From assembly GCA_946537305.1 (NCBI GenBank), contig CAMNFR010000010.1:1-56351 (forward strand): 56,351 bases of DNA, given 5' to 3'. This document shows positions 24,546-34,571 of this stretch, piece after piece. A model generated the notes under the pieces. That model made no database searches and was not told the origin of the DNA. It saw nothing but the letters and a program-made list of their open reading frames with translations. Source of the DNA: an uncultured Lachnospiraceae bacterium (GTDB lineage: Bacteria; Bacillota; Clostridia; Lachnospirales; Lachnospiraceae). Within the stretch, counting starts at the first letter, position 1. Each line of letters opens with the position of its first letter. The translations under genes and the position numbers were made by a program.

Positions 24546-25427
24546 ATGACACTCAAACAACTGGAATATTTCCTGGCTATCGCAGAAGCAGGTCATATCA
24601 CCGCAGCCGCCAAAAACCTGAATATCTCTCAGCCGCCCCTCTCTCTCCAGCTGAAAGCCCTGGAAGATGAACTGGGCGTACAGCTTTTCGAGCGCGATAA
24701 GCGGAATCTGACCATCACGCATGAGGGCCTTATTTTAAAAGAGCGGGCCATCGCTATTCTGAACCAGGTCAATGACACCGTACGGGAACTGCAGAATCTG
24801 GGCGTAGACGCCCAGGGCACCATCCGCATCGGCACGGTAGCTTCCGTAGCTATTCATCTGCTGCCGGAGCGCATTGTCAAATTCCGCACGGATCATCCGA
24901 ACGTGGATTTCCAGATCTTCGAAGGAAACACAACTGCCATCACCGAGATGATGGAAAACGGACAGGTTGATCTGGGCATCATCCGCGAACCCTTCAACAC
25001 CGGTATCTACAACAGTGTTCCCCTGCGGGAAAGTTCTGCCGACGAACACGAAGAATCCTTCGTGGCTGTGGGCAAACCGGAGTTCTTCGAAGGCGACGGA
25101 GATGAGATCGCCCTCGCGGATCTTCGGGGCAAGCCACTGATCCTGCACCGCAGATTTACCGATCTGATCAACAACTACTGCCGGCAGAGAGGCTTCTCGC
25201 CCAACGTCATCTGCCAGAACAGCGAGATCGCTTCTTCCTTAAGCTGGGCGGAAGCCGGACTAGGGATCGCCATTGTGGCCAATGCCCAGACGGTGCGTGA
25301 AAAAGCGCCCAAGCTGGTCATCCGCAAGATCGTCAATCCGACGATCGCCTCCCAGCCCTACCTGGTATGGGACAAGAACCGGAACATCTCCCATCTGGCC
25401 AAACAATTTATCGATCTGTTTTCGTAA
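24546..25427 (+). CDS. LysR-type transcriptional regulator
   Basis: 293 residues. The N-terminal winged HTH (MTLKQLEYFLAIAEAGHITA, then AAKNLNISQPPLSLQLKAL) is a textbook LysR motif. Residues 90-293 form the periplasmic-binding-protein-like effector domain. AAGGGA precedes the ATG. It is transcribed away from the ABC-adaptor operon and converges on glnN. A role in regulating the adaptor operon across the shared intergenic region is plausible because LysR genes often control divergent neighbours; no effector can be named. Confidence 0.93.
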   Translation: MTLKQLEYFLAIAEAGHITAAAKNLNISQPPLSLQLKALEDELGVQLFERDKRNLTITHEGLILKERAIAILNQVNDTVRELQNLGVDAQGTIRIGTVASVAIHLLPERIVKFRTDHPNVDFQIFEGNTTAITEMMENGQVDLGIIREPFNTGIYNSVPLRESSADEHEESFVAVGKPEFFEGDGDEIALADLRGKPLILHRRFTDLINNYCRQRGFSPNVICQNSEIASSLSWAEAGLGIAIVANAQTVREKAPKLVIRKIVNPTIASQPYLVWDKNRNISHLAKQFIDLFS

Positions 25428-25438
25428 TTAAAAAAGCA

Positions 25439-25530
25439 AAAGTGGGTCAGAAGGGACGTTTAAATGTGACCCACTGCAGCGTTTTAACGCTTCAGTGGGT
25501 CACATTTAAACGTCCCTTCTGACCCACTTT
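25439..25530. repeat. Perfect 38-bp inverted repeat between lysR and glnN
   Basis: Arms 25439-25476 and 25493-25530 are exactly complementary. The 16-nt loop contains a further palindrome AGCGTTTTAACGCT. Each arm is itself flanked by AGTGGGTCA and TGACCCACT, so the GTGGGTCA word occurs four times in alternating orientation. It ends two bases before the glnN stop codon. It will act as a bidirectional terminator if transcribed, but its length and inner symmetry look like a mobile palindromic repeat. Confidence 0.9.
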
Positions 25531-25532
25531 CC

Positions 25533-27653
25533 TTATTGTCCTACCTGGAACATCATATCGCCATAGCTGGGATACGGCCAGTAGGTCTTATCTACCAAAA
25601 ACTCCAGCCGGTCGATCGGCTCCCGCAGTTCTTCCATGGCGGGAACCACCTCGTCGCGGAACAGTCTGGCGGATGTTTCTATATCCTCCTCTGCAGCCTT
25701 CTGTGCCGTCACCTCCAGATACGCCATGGCATTCTTGGCATCCGAAAGCAGGTCGGAGCATTCCAGGATCAGTTCCCGCTGTGCGCTTACATCTGCATCC
25801 GGACAGGCTGTCATTACCTGCGTCATGGACTGGCCCAGCATCCCCAGATAGCGGATGACTGCCGGAATATATTTTTTGCCGGCCATATTCAACATCGTAT
25901 GCGCTTCTATATTGATGGTCTTGGCGTAGATCTCGTAGGCGATCTCCTGACGGGCCGCAAGCTCTGACAGACTCATCACGCCGAGGCGTTCGAACATTTC
26001 TACAGATTCCGGTGTGGTAAGTGCCGGGATGGCGTCCACCATGCTGGGAATATTGGGCAGGCCGCGTCTTGCCGCTTCCTTCACCCACTCTTCCGCGTAG
26101 CCGTCGCCGTTGAAAATAATGCGCCGGTGCTCCCGCAGGTTTTCGGCGATGATCATCTGCGCTTCCGCGATCGGGTCCTCTGCAGCCTCCATGCGGTCCG
26201 CCGCCTCACTAAAGGCTTCGGCTACGATGGTGTTGATGACCACGTTGCAGTCGGCAATGGAATCCGAGGATCCCACCATACGGAATTCAAACTTATTGCC
26301 GGTAAAGGCAAAGGGCGAGGTCCGGTTGCGGTCCGTGGCGTCCTTGGCAAACTCCGGCAGCGTGCTGACGCCTGTATGAAGCACATCGCCCTTCTTGGTA
26401 TGGGTGGCTTCACCGGTGATGATCAGCTGATCCACGATATCCTCCATCTGCTCTCCCAGGAAGATAGAGATGATGGCGGGCGGTGCCTCCTGCCGGCCCA
26501 GACGGTGGTCGTTCCCCACATCCGAAGCAGACCAGCGAAGCAGATCCGCGTGCAGATCGACCGCTTTGATGATACAGGAAAGTGTCATCAGGAAGAGCTG
26601 ATTTTCATGCGGTTTCTTGCCGGGATTCAGAAGGTTGATGCCGTCATCCGTGCTCAGGGACCAGTTATTATGCTTGCCGGACCCGTTCACCCCCGCAAAG
26701 GGCTTTTCGTTCAGCAGGCAGGTCAGGCCGTGGCTGCAGGCAATTTTCTTCATGCATTCCATGATCAGCTGGTTCTGGTCCGTGGCCACGTTGCACTGCG
26801 CGTAGATGGGCGCCAATTCATGCTGGGCCGGTGCCACTTCATTGTGCTGTGTCTTGGCCGGGATCCCCAGCCGCCACAGACGATCGTTCAGATCCCGCAT
26901 GAAGCCGCCGACGGATTCCGGGATGCTGCCGAAATAATGATCCTCCATCTCCTGCCCCTTGGAAGGCATGGCACCGAACAGGGTCCGCCCGGTGTAGATG
27001 AGGTCTTTTCGTTTCAGGTAATTTTCCCGCGAGATCAGGAAGTATTCCTGTTCTGCGCCTACACAGGGCATCACCTGCCGGCTGGTGGTATTTCCCATCA
27101 GCCGCAGCACGCGCAGCGCCTGCTCGTTCAGCGCCTGCATGGAGCGCAGCAGCGGCGTCTTTTTATCCAGGGCCTCTCCCGTATAGGAGCAGAAGGCCGT
27201 GGGAATGCACAGGATGGTCCCCACGGAGCCATGCTTCAGGAAGGCCGGGGAGGTGCAGTCCCAGGCCGTATAGCCGCGCGCCTCAAAGGTGGAACGGATC
27301 CCGCCGGAGGGGAAGGAAGAAGCATCCGGCTCTCCCTTGACCAGCTCCTTGCCGGAAAATTCCAGGATGGTGCGCCCGTCCGGCGTCGGTGCGGACACAA
27401 ATGCATCGTGCTTTTCGGCGGTCACGCCGGTCATGGGCTGGAACCAGTGAGTATAGTGGGTAGCCCCGTGCTCAATGGCCCAGTCCTTCATGGCATTGGC
27501 CACCACCTCCGCCGTGGAGGGCTTCAGTTCACTGCCCTCACGGATGGTCTTCTTCAGATCGTCATAGATTCTCTTAGGCAAGCGCTCCCGCATTACCGTA
27601 TCATTAAAGGAATCCATGCCGAAGATTTCCGCAACGTTCTTCGTTTCACTCAT
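25533..27653 (-). CDS. glnN: Glutamine synthetase type III
   Basis: 706 residues, the length of GSIII, with the hallmark N-terminus ([20 protein letters not shown]) and [11 protein letters not shown]. The active-site region has [20 protein letters not shown], and [16 protein letters not shown] is the late glutamate/Arg segment. It makes glutamine from glutamate, ammonia and ATP as a large cytoplasmic oligomer. GSIII is common in Bacteroidetes, cyanobacteria and Clostridia. It overlaps tmk by 8 nt (GGAGAAAATAT ribosome site inside tmk), an unusual coupling of nitrogen assimilation and nucleotide synthesis. It ends at the large palindrome. Confidence 0.97.
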   Translation of the reverse strand: MSETKNVAEIFGMDSFNDTVMRERLPKRIYDDLKKTIREGSELKPSTAEVVANAMKDWAIEHGATHYTHWFQPMTGVTAEKHDAFVSAPTPDGRTILEFSGKELVKGEPDASSFPSGGIRSTFEARGYTAWDCTSPAFLKHGSVGTILCIPTAFCSYTGEALDKKTPLLRSMQALNEQALRVLRLMGNTTSRQVMPCVGAEQEYFLISRENYLKRKDLIYTGRTLFGAMPSKGQEMEDHYFGSIPESVGGFMRDLNDRLWRLGIPAKTQHNEVAPAQHELAPIYAQCNVATDQNQLIMECMKKIACSHGLTCLLNEKPFAGVNGSGKHNNWSLSTDDGINLLNPGKKPHENQLFLMTLSCIIKAVDLHADLLRWSASDVGNDHRLGRQEAPPAIISIFLGEQMEDIVDQLIITGEATHTKKGDVLHTGVSTLPEFAKDATDRNRTSPFAFTGNKFEFRMVGSSDSIADCNVVINTIVAEAFSEAADRMEAAEDPIAEAQMIIAENLREHRRIIFNGDGYAEEWVKEAARRGLPNIPSMVDAIPALTTPESVEMFERLGVMSLSELAARQEIAYEIYAKTINIEAHTMLNMAGKKYIPAVIRYLGMLGQSMTQVMTACPDADVSAQRELILECSDLLSDAKNAMAYLEVTAQKAAEEDIETSARLFRDEVVPAMEELREPIDRLEFLVDKTYWPYPSYGDMMFQVGQ

Positions 27654-28296
27654 ATATTTTCTCCTGCAGTACAGATTTTACACGGGTCAGGATATCCTGC
27701 GCGATCTCGCTGACCCCTCTTTCGCCATCGATCACCGCCACCTTCTCCAGATCTTTCAGGCGTGCGAACGCCTCCAGGTAGCGGTCGCGGGTCTCCTCCA
27801 ACCGTTTCCGGTTCTCAAAGATCTCCACGTGATTCCGGCCCGCCAGGATGCGCTTCATGGCTGTTTCCGGGGAAATATCCAAAAACAGTGTGAGGTCCGG
27901 CCGCTTAATTTCGGCGCAGGGGGCATTGGCTTGAATGACCCAATCCATGGAAAGGTCCACGCTCTGATAGGCATAGCTGGAAAAATAGTAGCGGTCCGTA
28001 AGCATCACGGTCCCCTCTTCCAGGGTCTTCACAATACCGTTCTCTGTATTCAGCAGATGGTCCAGACGGTCCGCCACGAACATCGGGGCGATCACCCTGG
28101 GATCGCTCTTCACCTCTCCCTTTAAGACCTGCCGGAGCAGTTTTCCGAAGGGGGAATCCGTAGGCTCTGCTGTAGCAGCACACGAATATCCCTGCGCCTC
28201 CAGCGTTTCCTGCAGAAGCCGGATCTGCGTGCTCTTGCCGCAGCCGTCGATCCCCTCAAAAGCGATCAGGATACCTTTCTTCAACGGTCGTTCCAT
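27646..28296 (-). CDS. tmk: Thymidylate kinase
   Basis: 216 residues. The P-loop is [12 protein letters not shown], the substrate motif [13 protein letters not shown] and the LID region [21 protein letters not shown]. It phosphorylates dTMP to dTDP for DNA synthesis. AGAGGGG lies upstream of the start. It follows the heterodimeric ABC exporter genes by 12 nt and overlaps glnN by 8 nt, so it probably shares their transcript. Confidence 0.96.
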   Translation of the reverse strand: MERPLKKGILIAFEGIDGCGKSTQIRLLQETLEAQGYSCAATAEPTDSPFGKLLRQVLKGEVKSDPRVIAPMFVADRLDHLLNTENGIVKTLEEGTVMLTDRYYFSSYAYQSVDLSMDWVIQANAPCAEIKRPDLTLFLDISPETAMKRILAGRNHVEIFENRKRLEETRDRYLEAFARLKDLEKVAVIDGERGVSEIAQDILTRVKSVLQEKIYE

Positions 28297-28308
28297 AGCA
28301 TAACCCCT

Positions 28309-30240
28309 CTATTCCGCAAAATTGCCGGTATACAGCTGATAGTATTTTCCTTTTTCTTCCAGAAGCTGTTCGTGCGATCCCCGCTCGATAATACGCCCCT
28401 GCTCCAGGACCATGATACAGTCACTGTTCTGAATGGTAGAGAGACGGTGGGCGATCACAAAGGTGGTGCGACCCTTCATCAGCCGGTCCATGCCTGCCTG
28501 CACCTGACGCTCCGTACGGGTATCGATGGAACTGGTCGCTTCGTCCAGGATCAGCACCGGCGGATCCAGCACGGCGGCCCGGGCGATAGCCAGCAGCTGA
28601 CGCTGTCCCTGACTCAGGTTGGCGCCGTTATTCCGCAGCAGCGTATCGTACCCCTGGGGAAGCCGGCGGATAAAGCCATCCGCCCCGGCCAGCTTTGCGG
28701 CATTTTCCACATCCTCATCCGTGGCATCCAGGCGTCCGTAGCGGATATTTTCCCGCACGGTATCCGTAAACAGATTCGTTTCCTGCAACACGATGCCCAG
28801 GGAACGCCGCAGGTCGTATTTTTTGATCTTCTGGATATCCTGCCCGTCCACCGTGACCGTACCGCTCTGGATCTCGTAGAAACGGTTGATCAGGTTCGTG
28901 ATGGTGGTCTTCCCGGCGCCGGTGGAGCCAACAAAGGCAATCTTCTGTCCGGGCTCGGCAAACAGATTTACATCGTGCAGGACCGTCTTCTTGCCGTCAT
29001 AGCTGAAATCCACATCCCGGAAGATCACATGTCCCCGCATGGGAATATATTCCACCGTGCCCCGGCTGGGGTAGGGATGCTTCCAGGCCCACTCCCCGGT
29101 GCGCTCTTCGCACTCGGTGATCTGCCCGTTTTCCGTGCGGGAGCGGACCAGCGTGATACAGCCATCGTCCACCTCCGGCTTTTCATCCAGCAGCGCAAAA
29201 ATACGTTCCGCGCCGGCCAGCGCCATGACAATGGCGTTCATCTGGGTGGTGATCTGATTGACCGGCATATTAAAACTCTTATTAAAGGTCAGGAAGCTGG
29301 CCAGTTTTCCCAATGTGAAGCCGCCGAAGCCCACCAGGGCCAGGGCGCCGCCTGCGATGGCGCACACCACATAGCTCACATTGCCCAGCTGCGCGTTCAC
29401 AGGTCCCATCATATTAGCAAAGCGGTTGGCGGAATCCGCGCTCACGAACAGTGATTCGTTCAGTTCGCGGAAGTGATCGATGGACTCCTGCTCGTGGCAG
29501 AACACCTTGACCACCTTCTGGCCCTCCATCATCTCCTCTATGTTGCCGTTGACCGCCGCCAGATCCTTCTGCTGTGCCAGGAAGAAGCGGCCGGACAATC
29601 CCGCCAGCTTTCCGCTGGTGAACATCATAATGCCGACCATGACCAGCGTCAGTATTGTCAGGGGAACGGAAAGCATCAGCATGCACACCAGCACGGTGAT
29701 GACCGTCAGCCCGCTGTTGATGAACTGCGGAATACTCTGGCTGATCATCTGCCGCAGCGTATCTGTGTCATTGGTGTAATTGGACATGATGTCCCCGTGG
29801 GGATGGGTGTCGAAATAACGGATCGGCAGCCCTTCCATATGCACGAACATGTCATCCCGGATGCGCTTCAGTGATCCCTGGGACACATAGATCATAATGC
29901 GGTTGTAGGTAAAGCTGGCCGCGATGCCCAGTGCATAAAAACCTGCTACCTGCATCATGGCGCGGGCCAGCCCGCTGAAATCCTTTACATCGGCGACCAG
30001 CAGCGGCGCGATGTAATCATCGATCAGATGCTGCGTGAACATGGTGCCCCTGGCATTGCAGAGCACACTGATCACAATGCAGATGGCCACCGCGATCATC
30101 TGCCAGCGGTAGTACTGCATGATAAAGCCCATCAGACGCTTAAAGAGGCCCACCGGGTCCTTCAGCTTGGGGCGGGGTCCCCTTCCCCGGCCGCGCATGC
30201 CGCCTCCGGCCGGTCTGGTATTCCGATTCTGTTCTGCCAT
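28309..30240 (-). CDS. ABC exporter half-transporter, canonical ATPase subunit
   Basis: 643 residues. A basic N-terminal tail rich in Arg/Gly (about 1-30) precedes six membrane helices (about 35-330) and an ATPase domain. Walker A is GSTGAGKTTI, the signature LSQGQRQLL and Walker B LILDEATSSID with the catalytic Glu present. Residues ~365-405 form an insert before the ATPase core (CEERTGEWAWKHPYPSRG). Its start codon shares one base with the stop of the upstream exporter gene (TGATG). The pair matches heterodimeric drug/peptide exporters such as LmrCD or TM287/288. The substrate is unknown. Confidence 0.92.
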   Translation of the reverse strand: MAEQNRNTRPAGGGMRGRGRGPRPKLKDPVGLFKRLMGFIMQYYRWQMIAVAICIVISVLCNARGTMFTQHLIDDYIAPLLVADVKDFSGLARAMMQVAGFYALGIAASFTYNRIMIYVSQGSLKRIRDDMFVHMEGLPIRYFDTHPHGDIMSNYTNDTDTLRQMISQSIPQFINSGLTVITVLVCMLMLSVPLTILTLVMVGIMMFTSGKLAGLSGRFFLAQQKDLAAVNGNIEEMMEGQKVVKVFCHEQESIDHFRELNESLFVSADSANRFANMMGPVNAQLGNVSYVVCAIAGGALALVGFGGFTLGKLASFLTFNKSFNMPVNQITTQMNAIVMALAGAERIFALLDEKPEVDDGCITLVRSRTENGQITECEERTGEWAWKHPYPSRGTVEYIPMRGHVIFRDVDFSYDGKKTVLHDVNLFAEPGQKIAFVGSTGAGKTTITNLINRFYEIQSGTVTVDGQDIQKIKKYDLRRSLGIVLQETNLFTDTVRENIRYGRLDATDEDVENAAKLAGADGFIRRLPQGYDTLLRNNGANLSQGQRQLLAIARAAVLDPPVLILDEATSSIDTRTERQVQAGMDRLMKGRTTFVIAHRLSTIQNSDCIMVLEQGRIIERGSHEQLLEEKGKYYQLYTGNFAE

Positions 30241-32039
30241 CAGTTCTCACCTCCCGCCGCATCAAAATCCGCATCCCTGTAGGCCGCGTCATAATTACCA
30301 GGCGTCTCATCAAAGTCTCCGCCGGCATTCATCTGGGATTCGTAGATCTCCCGATAGATCGCATTGTTCTCCAGAAGCTCTTCGTGCGTCCCAAAGCCGT
30401 TCACCTGGCCGTCCTCCAGCACCAGGATACGGTCCGCGTCCATCACGGAGGAAATACGCTGGGAAATGATGATCTTGGTCGTTCCGGGGATTTCCTCCCG
30501 GAAGGCCCGGCGGATACGAGCGTCCGTGGCCGTGTCCACCGCGCTGGTGGAATCGTCCAGGATGAGTACCCGGGGCTTGCGCAGGAGCGCGCGGGCAATG
30601 CAGAGGCGTTGCTTCTGTCCGCCGGACACATTCGTGCCGCCCTGCTCTATATAGGTGTTATAGCCGTCCGGGAACTGGGAGATAAATTCATCCGCGCAGG
30701 CCAGCTTTGCCGCGTGAATGCACTCCTCCTCTGTGGCATCCGCATCGCCCCAGCGAAGGTTTTCCAGGATTGTGCCGGAAAAGAGCACATTTTTCTGCAG
30801 CACCACGGCCACCTGACGGCGCAGCGTGTCCAGATCATAGGTGCGAACATCCTTGCCGCCCACGCGCACACACCCGTCGTTTACATCGTACAGGCGGCTG
30901 ATCAGACTGATCAGGGTGGACTTGGAACTGCCCGTGCCGCCGATAAGGCCAATGGTCTCTCCGCTCCCTATCTCCAGGGTAACATCCTTCAGCACGTTAT
31001 TCTCACTTTCCTGTCTATAGCGGAAGTTTACGTGCTCAAAGGAGATGGATCCGTCCGGAATCTCATAATCCGGATGCTCCGGGTTGGTCAGAGAGCTCTT
31101 TTCATTCAGCACCTCTGAAATACGTCTGGCGCTGGCGTAGCTCATGGTGACCATCACGAAGACCATGGACATCATCATCAGGCTCATCAGGATATTCATG
31201 CAATAGGCCAGCATGCTCATCAGCTCGCCGGTGGTCAGTTCGTTCTGCACGATCATCTTTGCGCCAAGCCAGCTGATCAGCAGAATACAGGTATAGACCG
31301 TGCTCATCATAATGGGCATGTTCCAGGTCAGGGTCTTTTCCGCCTTAATGAACATGCGGTACAGATTCTCGCTGGCCTTCTTGAATTTATCGCGCTCGTA
31401 ATTTTCGCGCACATAGGCCTTTACCACGCGGATGCCCGTCACATTTTCCTGCACACTGGCATTCAGGTCGTCATATTTTTCAAAGACCTGACGGAAATAG
31501 CCCGTCACGCGGGACATGATCAGCAGCAGGAAGAACGCCAGCACAACGACGGCCACCAGATAGACGGTCGCCAGCCGGGAACTGATATAAAAGGACATGG
31601 ACATGGCGACGATCAGCGAGATCGGGGCGCGCACGAACATGCGCAGGATCATCTGATATGCCATCTGCAGATTGGTCACATCCGTGGTCAGACGCGTCAC
31701 CAGGCCCGCGGTGGAAAACTTATCGATGTTGGCAAAGGAGAAGGTCTGGATATTTTCGAACATCGTCATGCGAAGGTTCCTGGCAAAACCCGTGGAAGCC
31801 CGCGCACCGAACGCTCCGCCAAGCAGGCCGAAAAGCAGGCCGAAAAGCGCTGCAACGACCATAAGCCCGCCGACCCGCAGGATGTGGTTCATATCTCCTT
31901 TTTCCACACCGTTATCAATAATAGAGGCCATCAGCAGCGGGATGACCATCTCCATGATAACCTCCAGCACCATCATGACCGGGGTCAGGATGGATGGCCA
32001 TTTAAACTCTTTCACTTGCCCGGCCAGTGTTTTTAACAT
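30240..32039 (-). CDS. ABC exporter half-transporter, degenerate ATP site subunit
   Basis: 599 residues: six membrane helices (about 15-310) and an ATPase domain. Walker A is GGTGSSKSTL, the signature VSGGQKQRL and Walker B LILDDSTSAVD. The catalytic Glu is replaced by Asp, as in the degenerate site of heterodimeric exporters. AGGGGA upstream fixes the start at 32039; further upstream methionines have no ribosome site and would overlap the terminator. With the next gene it should form a heterodimer with one active and one slow ATP site. Confidence 0.92.
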   Translation of the reverse strand: MLKTLAGQVKEFKWPSILTPVMMVLEVIMEMVIPLLMASIIDNGVEKGDMNHILRVGGLMVVAALFGLLFGLLGGAFGARASTGFARNLRMTMFENIQTFSFANIDKFSTAGLVTRLTTDVTNLQMAYQMILRMFVRAPISLIVAMSMSFYISSRLATVYLVAVVVLAFFLLLIMSRVTGYFRQVFEKYDDLNASVQENVTGIRVVKAYVRENYERDKFKKASENLYRMFIKAEKTLTWNMPIMMSTVYTCILLISWLGAKMIVQNELTTGELMSMLAYCMNILMSLMMMSMVFVMVTMSYASARRISEVLNEKSSLTNPEHPDYEIPDGSISFEHVNFRYRQESENNVLKDVTLEIGSGETIGLIGGTGSSKSTLISLISRLYDVNDGCVRVGGKDVRTYDLDTLRRQVAVVLQKNVLFSGTILENLRWGDADATEEECIHAAKLACADEFISQFPDGYNTYIEQGGTNVSGGQKQRLCIARALLRKPRVLILDDSTSAVDTATDARIRRAFREEIPGTTKIIISQRISSVMDADRILVLEDGQVNGFGTHEELLENNAIYREIYESQMNAGGDFDETPGNYDAAYRDADFDAAGGEN

Positions 32040-32060
32040 ATCTATTCCCCTGTTTAGAAT

Positions 32061-32094
32061 AAGGCAGCCTTTCCCAACGGGGACAGGCTGCCTT
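32061..32094 (-). terminator. Terminator after rpsR
   Basis: Ten-bp perfect arms AAGGCAGCCT / AGGCTGCCTT with a 14-nt loop, followed on the minus strand by TATTCT. It separates the rpsF-ssb-rpsR operon from the ABC exporter pair. Confidence 0.7.
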
Positions 32095-32134
32095 GTTATC
32101 CGGTTTCTTCGTGCGGCAGGCCGCACTTATTCCA

Positions 32135-32398
32135 TTAGTCAGTCACGTAGGGCATCAGGGCCACGTGGCGGGCTCTCTTGACCGCGTTGGTCAGCGCTCT
32201 CTGATGCTTTGCGCAGGTGCCGGTGATGCGGCGGGGCAGAATTTTGCCTCTCTCGGATACATACTTTCTCAGCTTCGCAGTATCCTTGTAATCAATAACA
32301 CAATTCTCTTCTCCGCAGAAAACGCATACTTTCTTTCTGCGACGGATGCCGCCGCGTCTCTTCATAGGACCGTCTGCTCTCTCTTTATTAAAAGCCAT
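32135..32398 (-). CDS. rpsR: 30S ribosomal protein S18
   Basis: 87 residues. The conserved core [20 protein letters not shown] and [20 protein letters not shown] are clear. An N-terminal CVFCGEENC stretch plus the later Cys suggests the zinc-binding C+ form. It binds S6 on the 30S platform. CAGGAGG lies upstream of the ATG. It is the last gene of rpsF-ssb-rpsR, with 62 nt to ssb. Confidence 0.98.
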   Translation of the reverse strand: MAFNKERADGPMKRRGGIRRRKKVCVFCGEENCVIDYKDTAKLRKYVSERGKILPRRITGTCAKHQRALTNAVKRARHVALMPYVTD

Positions 32399-32460
32399 GG
32401 TAAATACCCTCCTGATAAATAGTGGTAAGCCCCGGACCGAGCTGGGGCTCTCCTCCCGCT

Positions 32461-32967
32461 TTAGTTGAACGGGAGATCCTCATCGTCCACACTGTCGGGG
32501 ATGTTCATAAATCCGCCGTCCATGGGAGCCGGGGCCGCCTGGGCCGGGGCGGGACGATTCTGCGCCGGGGCCTGATAGCCGCCGGGCTGGTTATTTCCGT
32601 TATATCCATTGCCGCCGGTATAACCGCCGGCATTCGCCTGAGCGTTCTTGCTTTCCGCAAACTCGATCTCCTCGGCGATGATCTGAACACTGAAAACCCT
32701 CTGTCCTTCGCGGTTGGTATAGTTATCATTCTGGATGCGGCCTGTCATCACGATCTTGGTGCCCTGATGCAGGTAACGCTCTACAAACTCTGCCAGCTTT
32801 CCGAATGCAGTGCAGTTGAAGAAATCAGCGTCTGTCTGATCTCCCTGACGGCGGAAGCGGCGATCCACGGCGATGCTGTACCTTGCGATGGCCAGGGAAT
32901 TGTCTCCGCCGGAATAGCGGATCTCAGGTTCTCTGGTCAGCCTTCCCATAAGAATGACCTTGTTCAT
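32461..32967 (-). CDS. ssb: Single-stranded DNA-binding protein
   Basis: 168 residues. The OB-fold spans about 1-105 ([39 protein letters not shown]). A Gly/Asn/Pro/Ala-rich linker follows, then the acidic tip DDEDLPFN that recruits replication and repair partners. It lies between rpsF and rpsR as in most Firmicutes. Confidence 0.98.
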   Translation of the reverse strand: MNKVILMGRLTREPEIRYSGGDNSLAIARYSIAVDRRFRRQGDQTDADFFNCTAFGKLAEFVERYLHQGTKIVMTGRIQNDNYTNREGQRVFSVQIIAEEIEFAESKNAQANAGGYTGGNGYNGNNQPGGYQAPAQNRPAPAQAAPAPMDGGFMNIPDSVDDEDLPFN

Positions 32968-32982
32968 GAAATACCTCTCTTA

Positions 32983-33270
32983 TTATTCTTCGGGTCTTAC
33001 GATCAAAAACCGAATGACCGGCTCCATCACACGAATGTGGGATTCCAGCTGAGCAGGGCAGTCTGCCTCTGCCTCGAAGGTGATAAAGGTGTAGTAGCCT
33101 TCCTTCATCTTCTGGATCTCATAGGCCAGTCTCTTTTTGCCCCAGTCATCGATACCGGTGATGGTACCGCCGTAGGTGGCAATGTAGTTCTTGACCTTCT
33201 CCATGGCAGCAGCTCTGTCCTCATCCTCGATTTTTGAGCTGAGAACAACGGCTAATTCGTACTTGTTCAT
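32983..33270 (-). CDS. rpsF: 30S ribosomal protein S6
   Basis: 95 residues (MNKYELAVVLSSKIED start, WGKKRLAYEIQKMKEGYY core). GGAGG spaced 7 nt before 33270 decides the start over an upstream in-frame one. First gene of the rpsF-ssb-rpsR operon; the ssb start is 15 nt downstream. Confidence 0.98.
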   Translation of the reverse strand: MNKYELAVVLSSKIEDEDRAAAMEKVKNYIATYGGTITGIDDWGKKRLAYEIQKMKEGYYTFITFEAEADCPAQLESHIRVMEPVIRFLIVRPEE

Positions 33271-33342
33271 GTCAGTACCTCCTTTTGGACTCTTGGCCCC
33301 TCCTGTCCGGAGGAGCAAGGATAAGATATGTCACAAAGCAGT

Positions 33343-33371
33343 ATTCTACCATACTGCCTTGGCATTTGCAA
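33343..33371 (-). promoter_or_regulatory. Promoter of rpsF-ssb-rpsR
   Basis: Minus-strand TTGCAA (33371-33366), 17 nt, TAGAAT (33348-33343). The -10 region overlaps a small hairpin (GCAGTAT / ATACTGC), so the start region can fold. Position is about 70 nt upstream of rpsF. Confidence 0.6.
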
Positions 33372-33407
33372 GCTTGATTTTTTGCTATTTGTGTGGTTTT
33401 TTTGTTC

Positions 33408-34571
33408 TTAGCGATCTTTCTGCGCCGCGCGCACCTCCGCCACCTTTTTCTGGATCTTGGCGGTCGGCGTCAGCAGGCTCTCGGTGGGCGAATCGTGATT
33501 GCTGGTGTCGATCAGGGCAGCCAGATATTCGCACATATCCACGCTTACATAATAATCGCGGGCCAGAAGCTCCGGTGTCTGATAGATCAGGTTGGTGGTG
33601 TAGATGCAGTCGATCAGGCCGGCTTCTCTGGCGCGGTCGAAGGGCTCCATGCCTTTGGTGAACAGACCAAAGGTAGCGCACACAAAGACCTTCCGGGCCT
33701 TCCGCTCCTTCAGCTGTCTGGCAACATCAAAAACGCTCTCGCCGGAAGCGATCATATCGTCCACCACGATCACATCCTTGCCCTCCACGGAGGAGCCCAG
33801 AAATTCGTGGGCGACAATGGGATTCTTGCCGTCCACCACGCGGGTATAGTCCCTGCGCTTGTAGAACATGCCGACATCCAGCCCCAGCACATTGGCAAAA
33901 TAGATGGCGCGGCTGATGGCGCCCTCATCCGGGCTGATGACCATCATGTGATCGGAATCCAGCCGCAGATCCTCGTGATCGATCATCTCCTTGACGAACT
34001 GGTAGGTGGGCATAACGGTCTCAAAACCGTTCATGGGAATGGCGTTCTGCACGCGCGGATCATGGGCATCAAAGGTGATGATGTTCTTTACGCCCATGGC
34101 GGTGAGTTCCTGCAGGGCCATGGCGCAGTCCAGGGATTCCCGGCCGCCTCTTTTGTGCTGCCGGCCCTCATACAGGAACGGCATGATCACGCTTACGCGC
34201 TTGGCTTTTCCGCCCACGGCAGCGATCACGCGCTTCAGGTTCTGGAAATGATCATCCGGGGACATGGGATTTTTCTGTCCGTACATGGAATATTCCACGC
34301 TGTAGTTGGTGATATCTACCGTAATGAACAGGTCCATGCCGCGGACGGACTGTTTGATCACGCCCTTGCCCTCTCCGGAACCGAAGCGGGGAAGATCGAC
34401 ATCGATCATAAAGGAGTTCTTTCCATAGCCTGCCACCTCCATAGGACGCTGTTTGCGCCAGGAGGCCAGGTAGGAATCCACATGGCTGACAAATTCCTCA
34501 CAGCCGGGCAGGGCGATCAGGCCAAGAGGCCCGCGGGGCATTGTGATCACTTCTTTTTTGACTTCACTCAT
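33408..34571 (-). CDS. prs: Ribose-phosphate pyrophosphokinase, long form
   Basis: 387 residues, about 70 longer than the usual 315. The PRPP loop VIVVDDMIASGESVFDVA near residue 270 and RGMDLFITVD-type N-terminal segments identify the family. The RESLDCAMALQELTAMG region corresponds to the ATP/catalytic loop part. It makes PRPP from ribose-5-phosphate and ATP for nucleotide, His and Trp synthesis. The longer form is known in Clostridia, where it keeps extra N-terminal sequence. The start at 34571 overlaps dnaC by 8 nt; the open frame upstream is antisense-like and ignored. Confidence 0.9.
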   Translation of the reverse strand: MSEVKKEVITMPRGPLGLIALPGCEEFVSHVDSYLASWRKQRPMEVAGYGKNSFMIDVDLPRFGSGEGKGVIKQSVRGMDLFITVDITNYSVEYSMYGQKNPMSPDDHFQNLKRVIAAVGGKAKRVSVIMPFLYEGRQHKRGGRESLDCAMALQELTAMGVKNIITFDAHDPRVQNAIPMNGFETVMPTYQFVKEMIDHEDLRLDSDHMMVISPDEGAISRAIYFANVLGLDVGMFYKRRDYTRVVDGKNPIVAHEFLGSSVEGKDVIVVDDMIASGESVFDVARQLKERKARKVFVCATFGLFTKGMEPFDRAREAGLIDCIYTTNLIYQTPELLARDYYVSVDMCEYLAALIDTSNHDSPTESLLTPTAKIQKKVAEVRAAQKDR

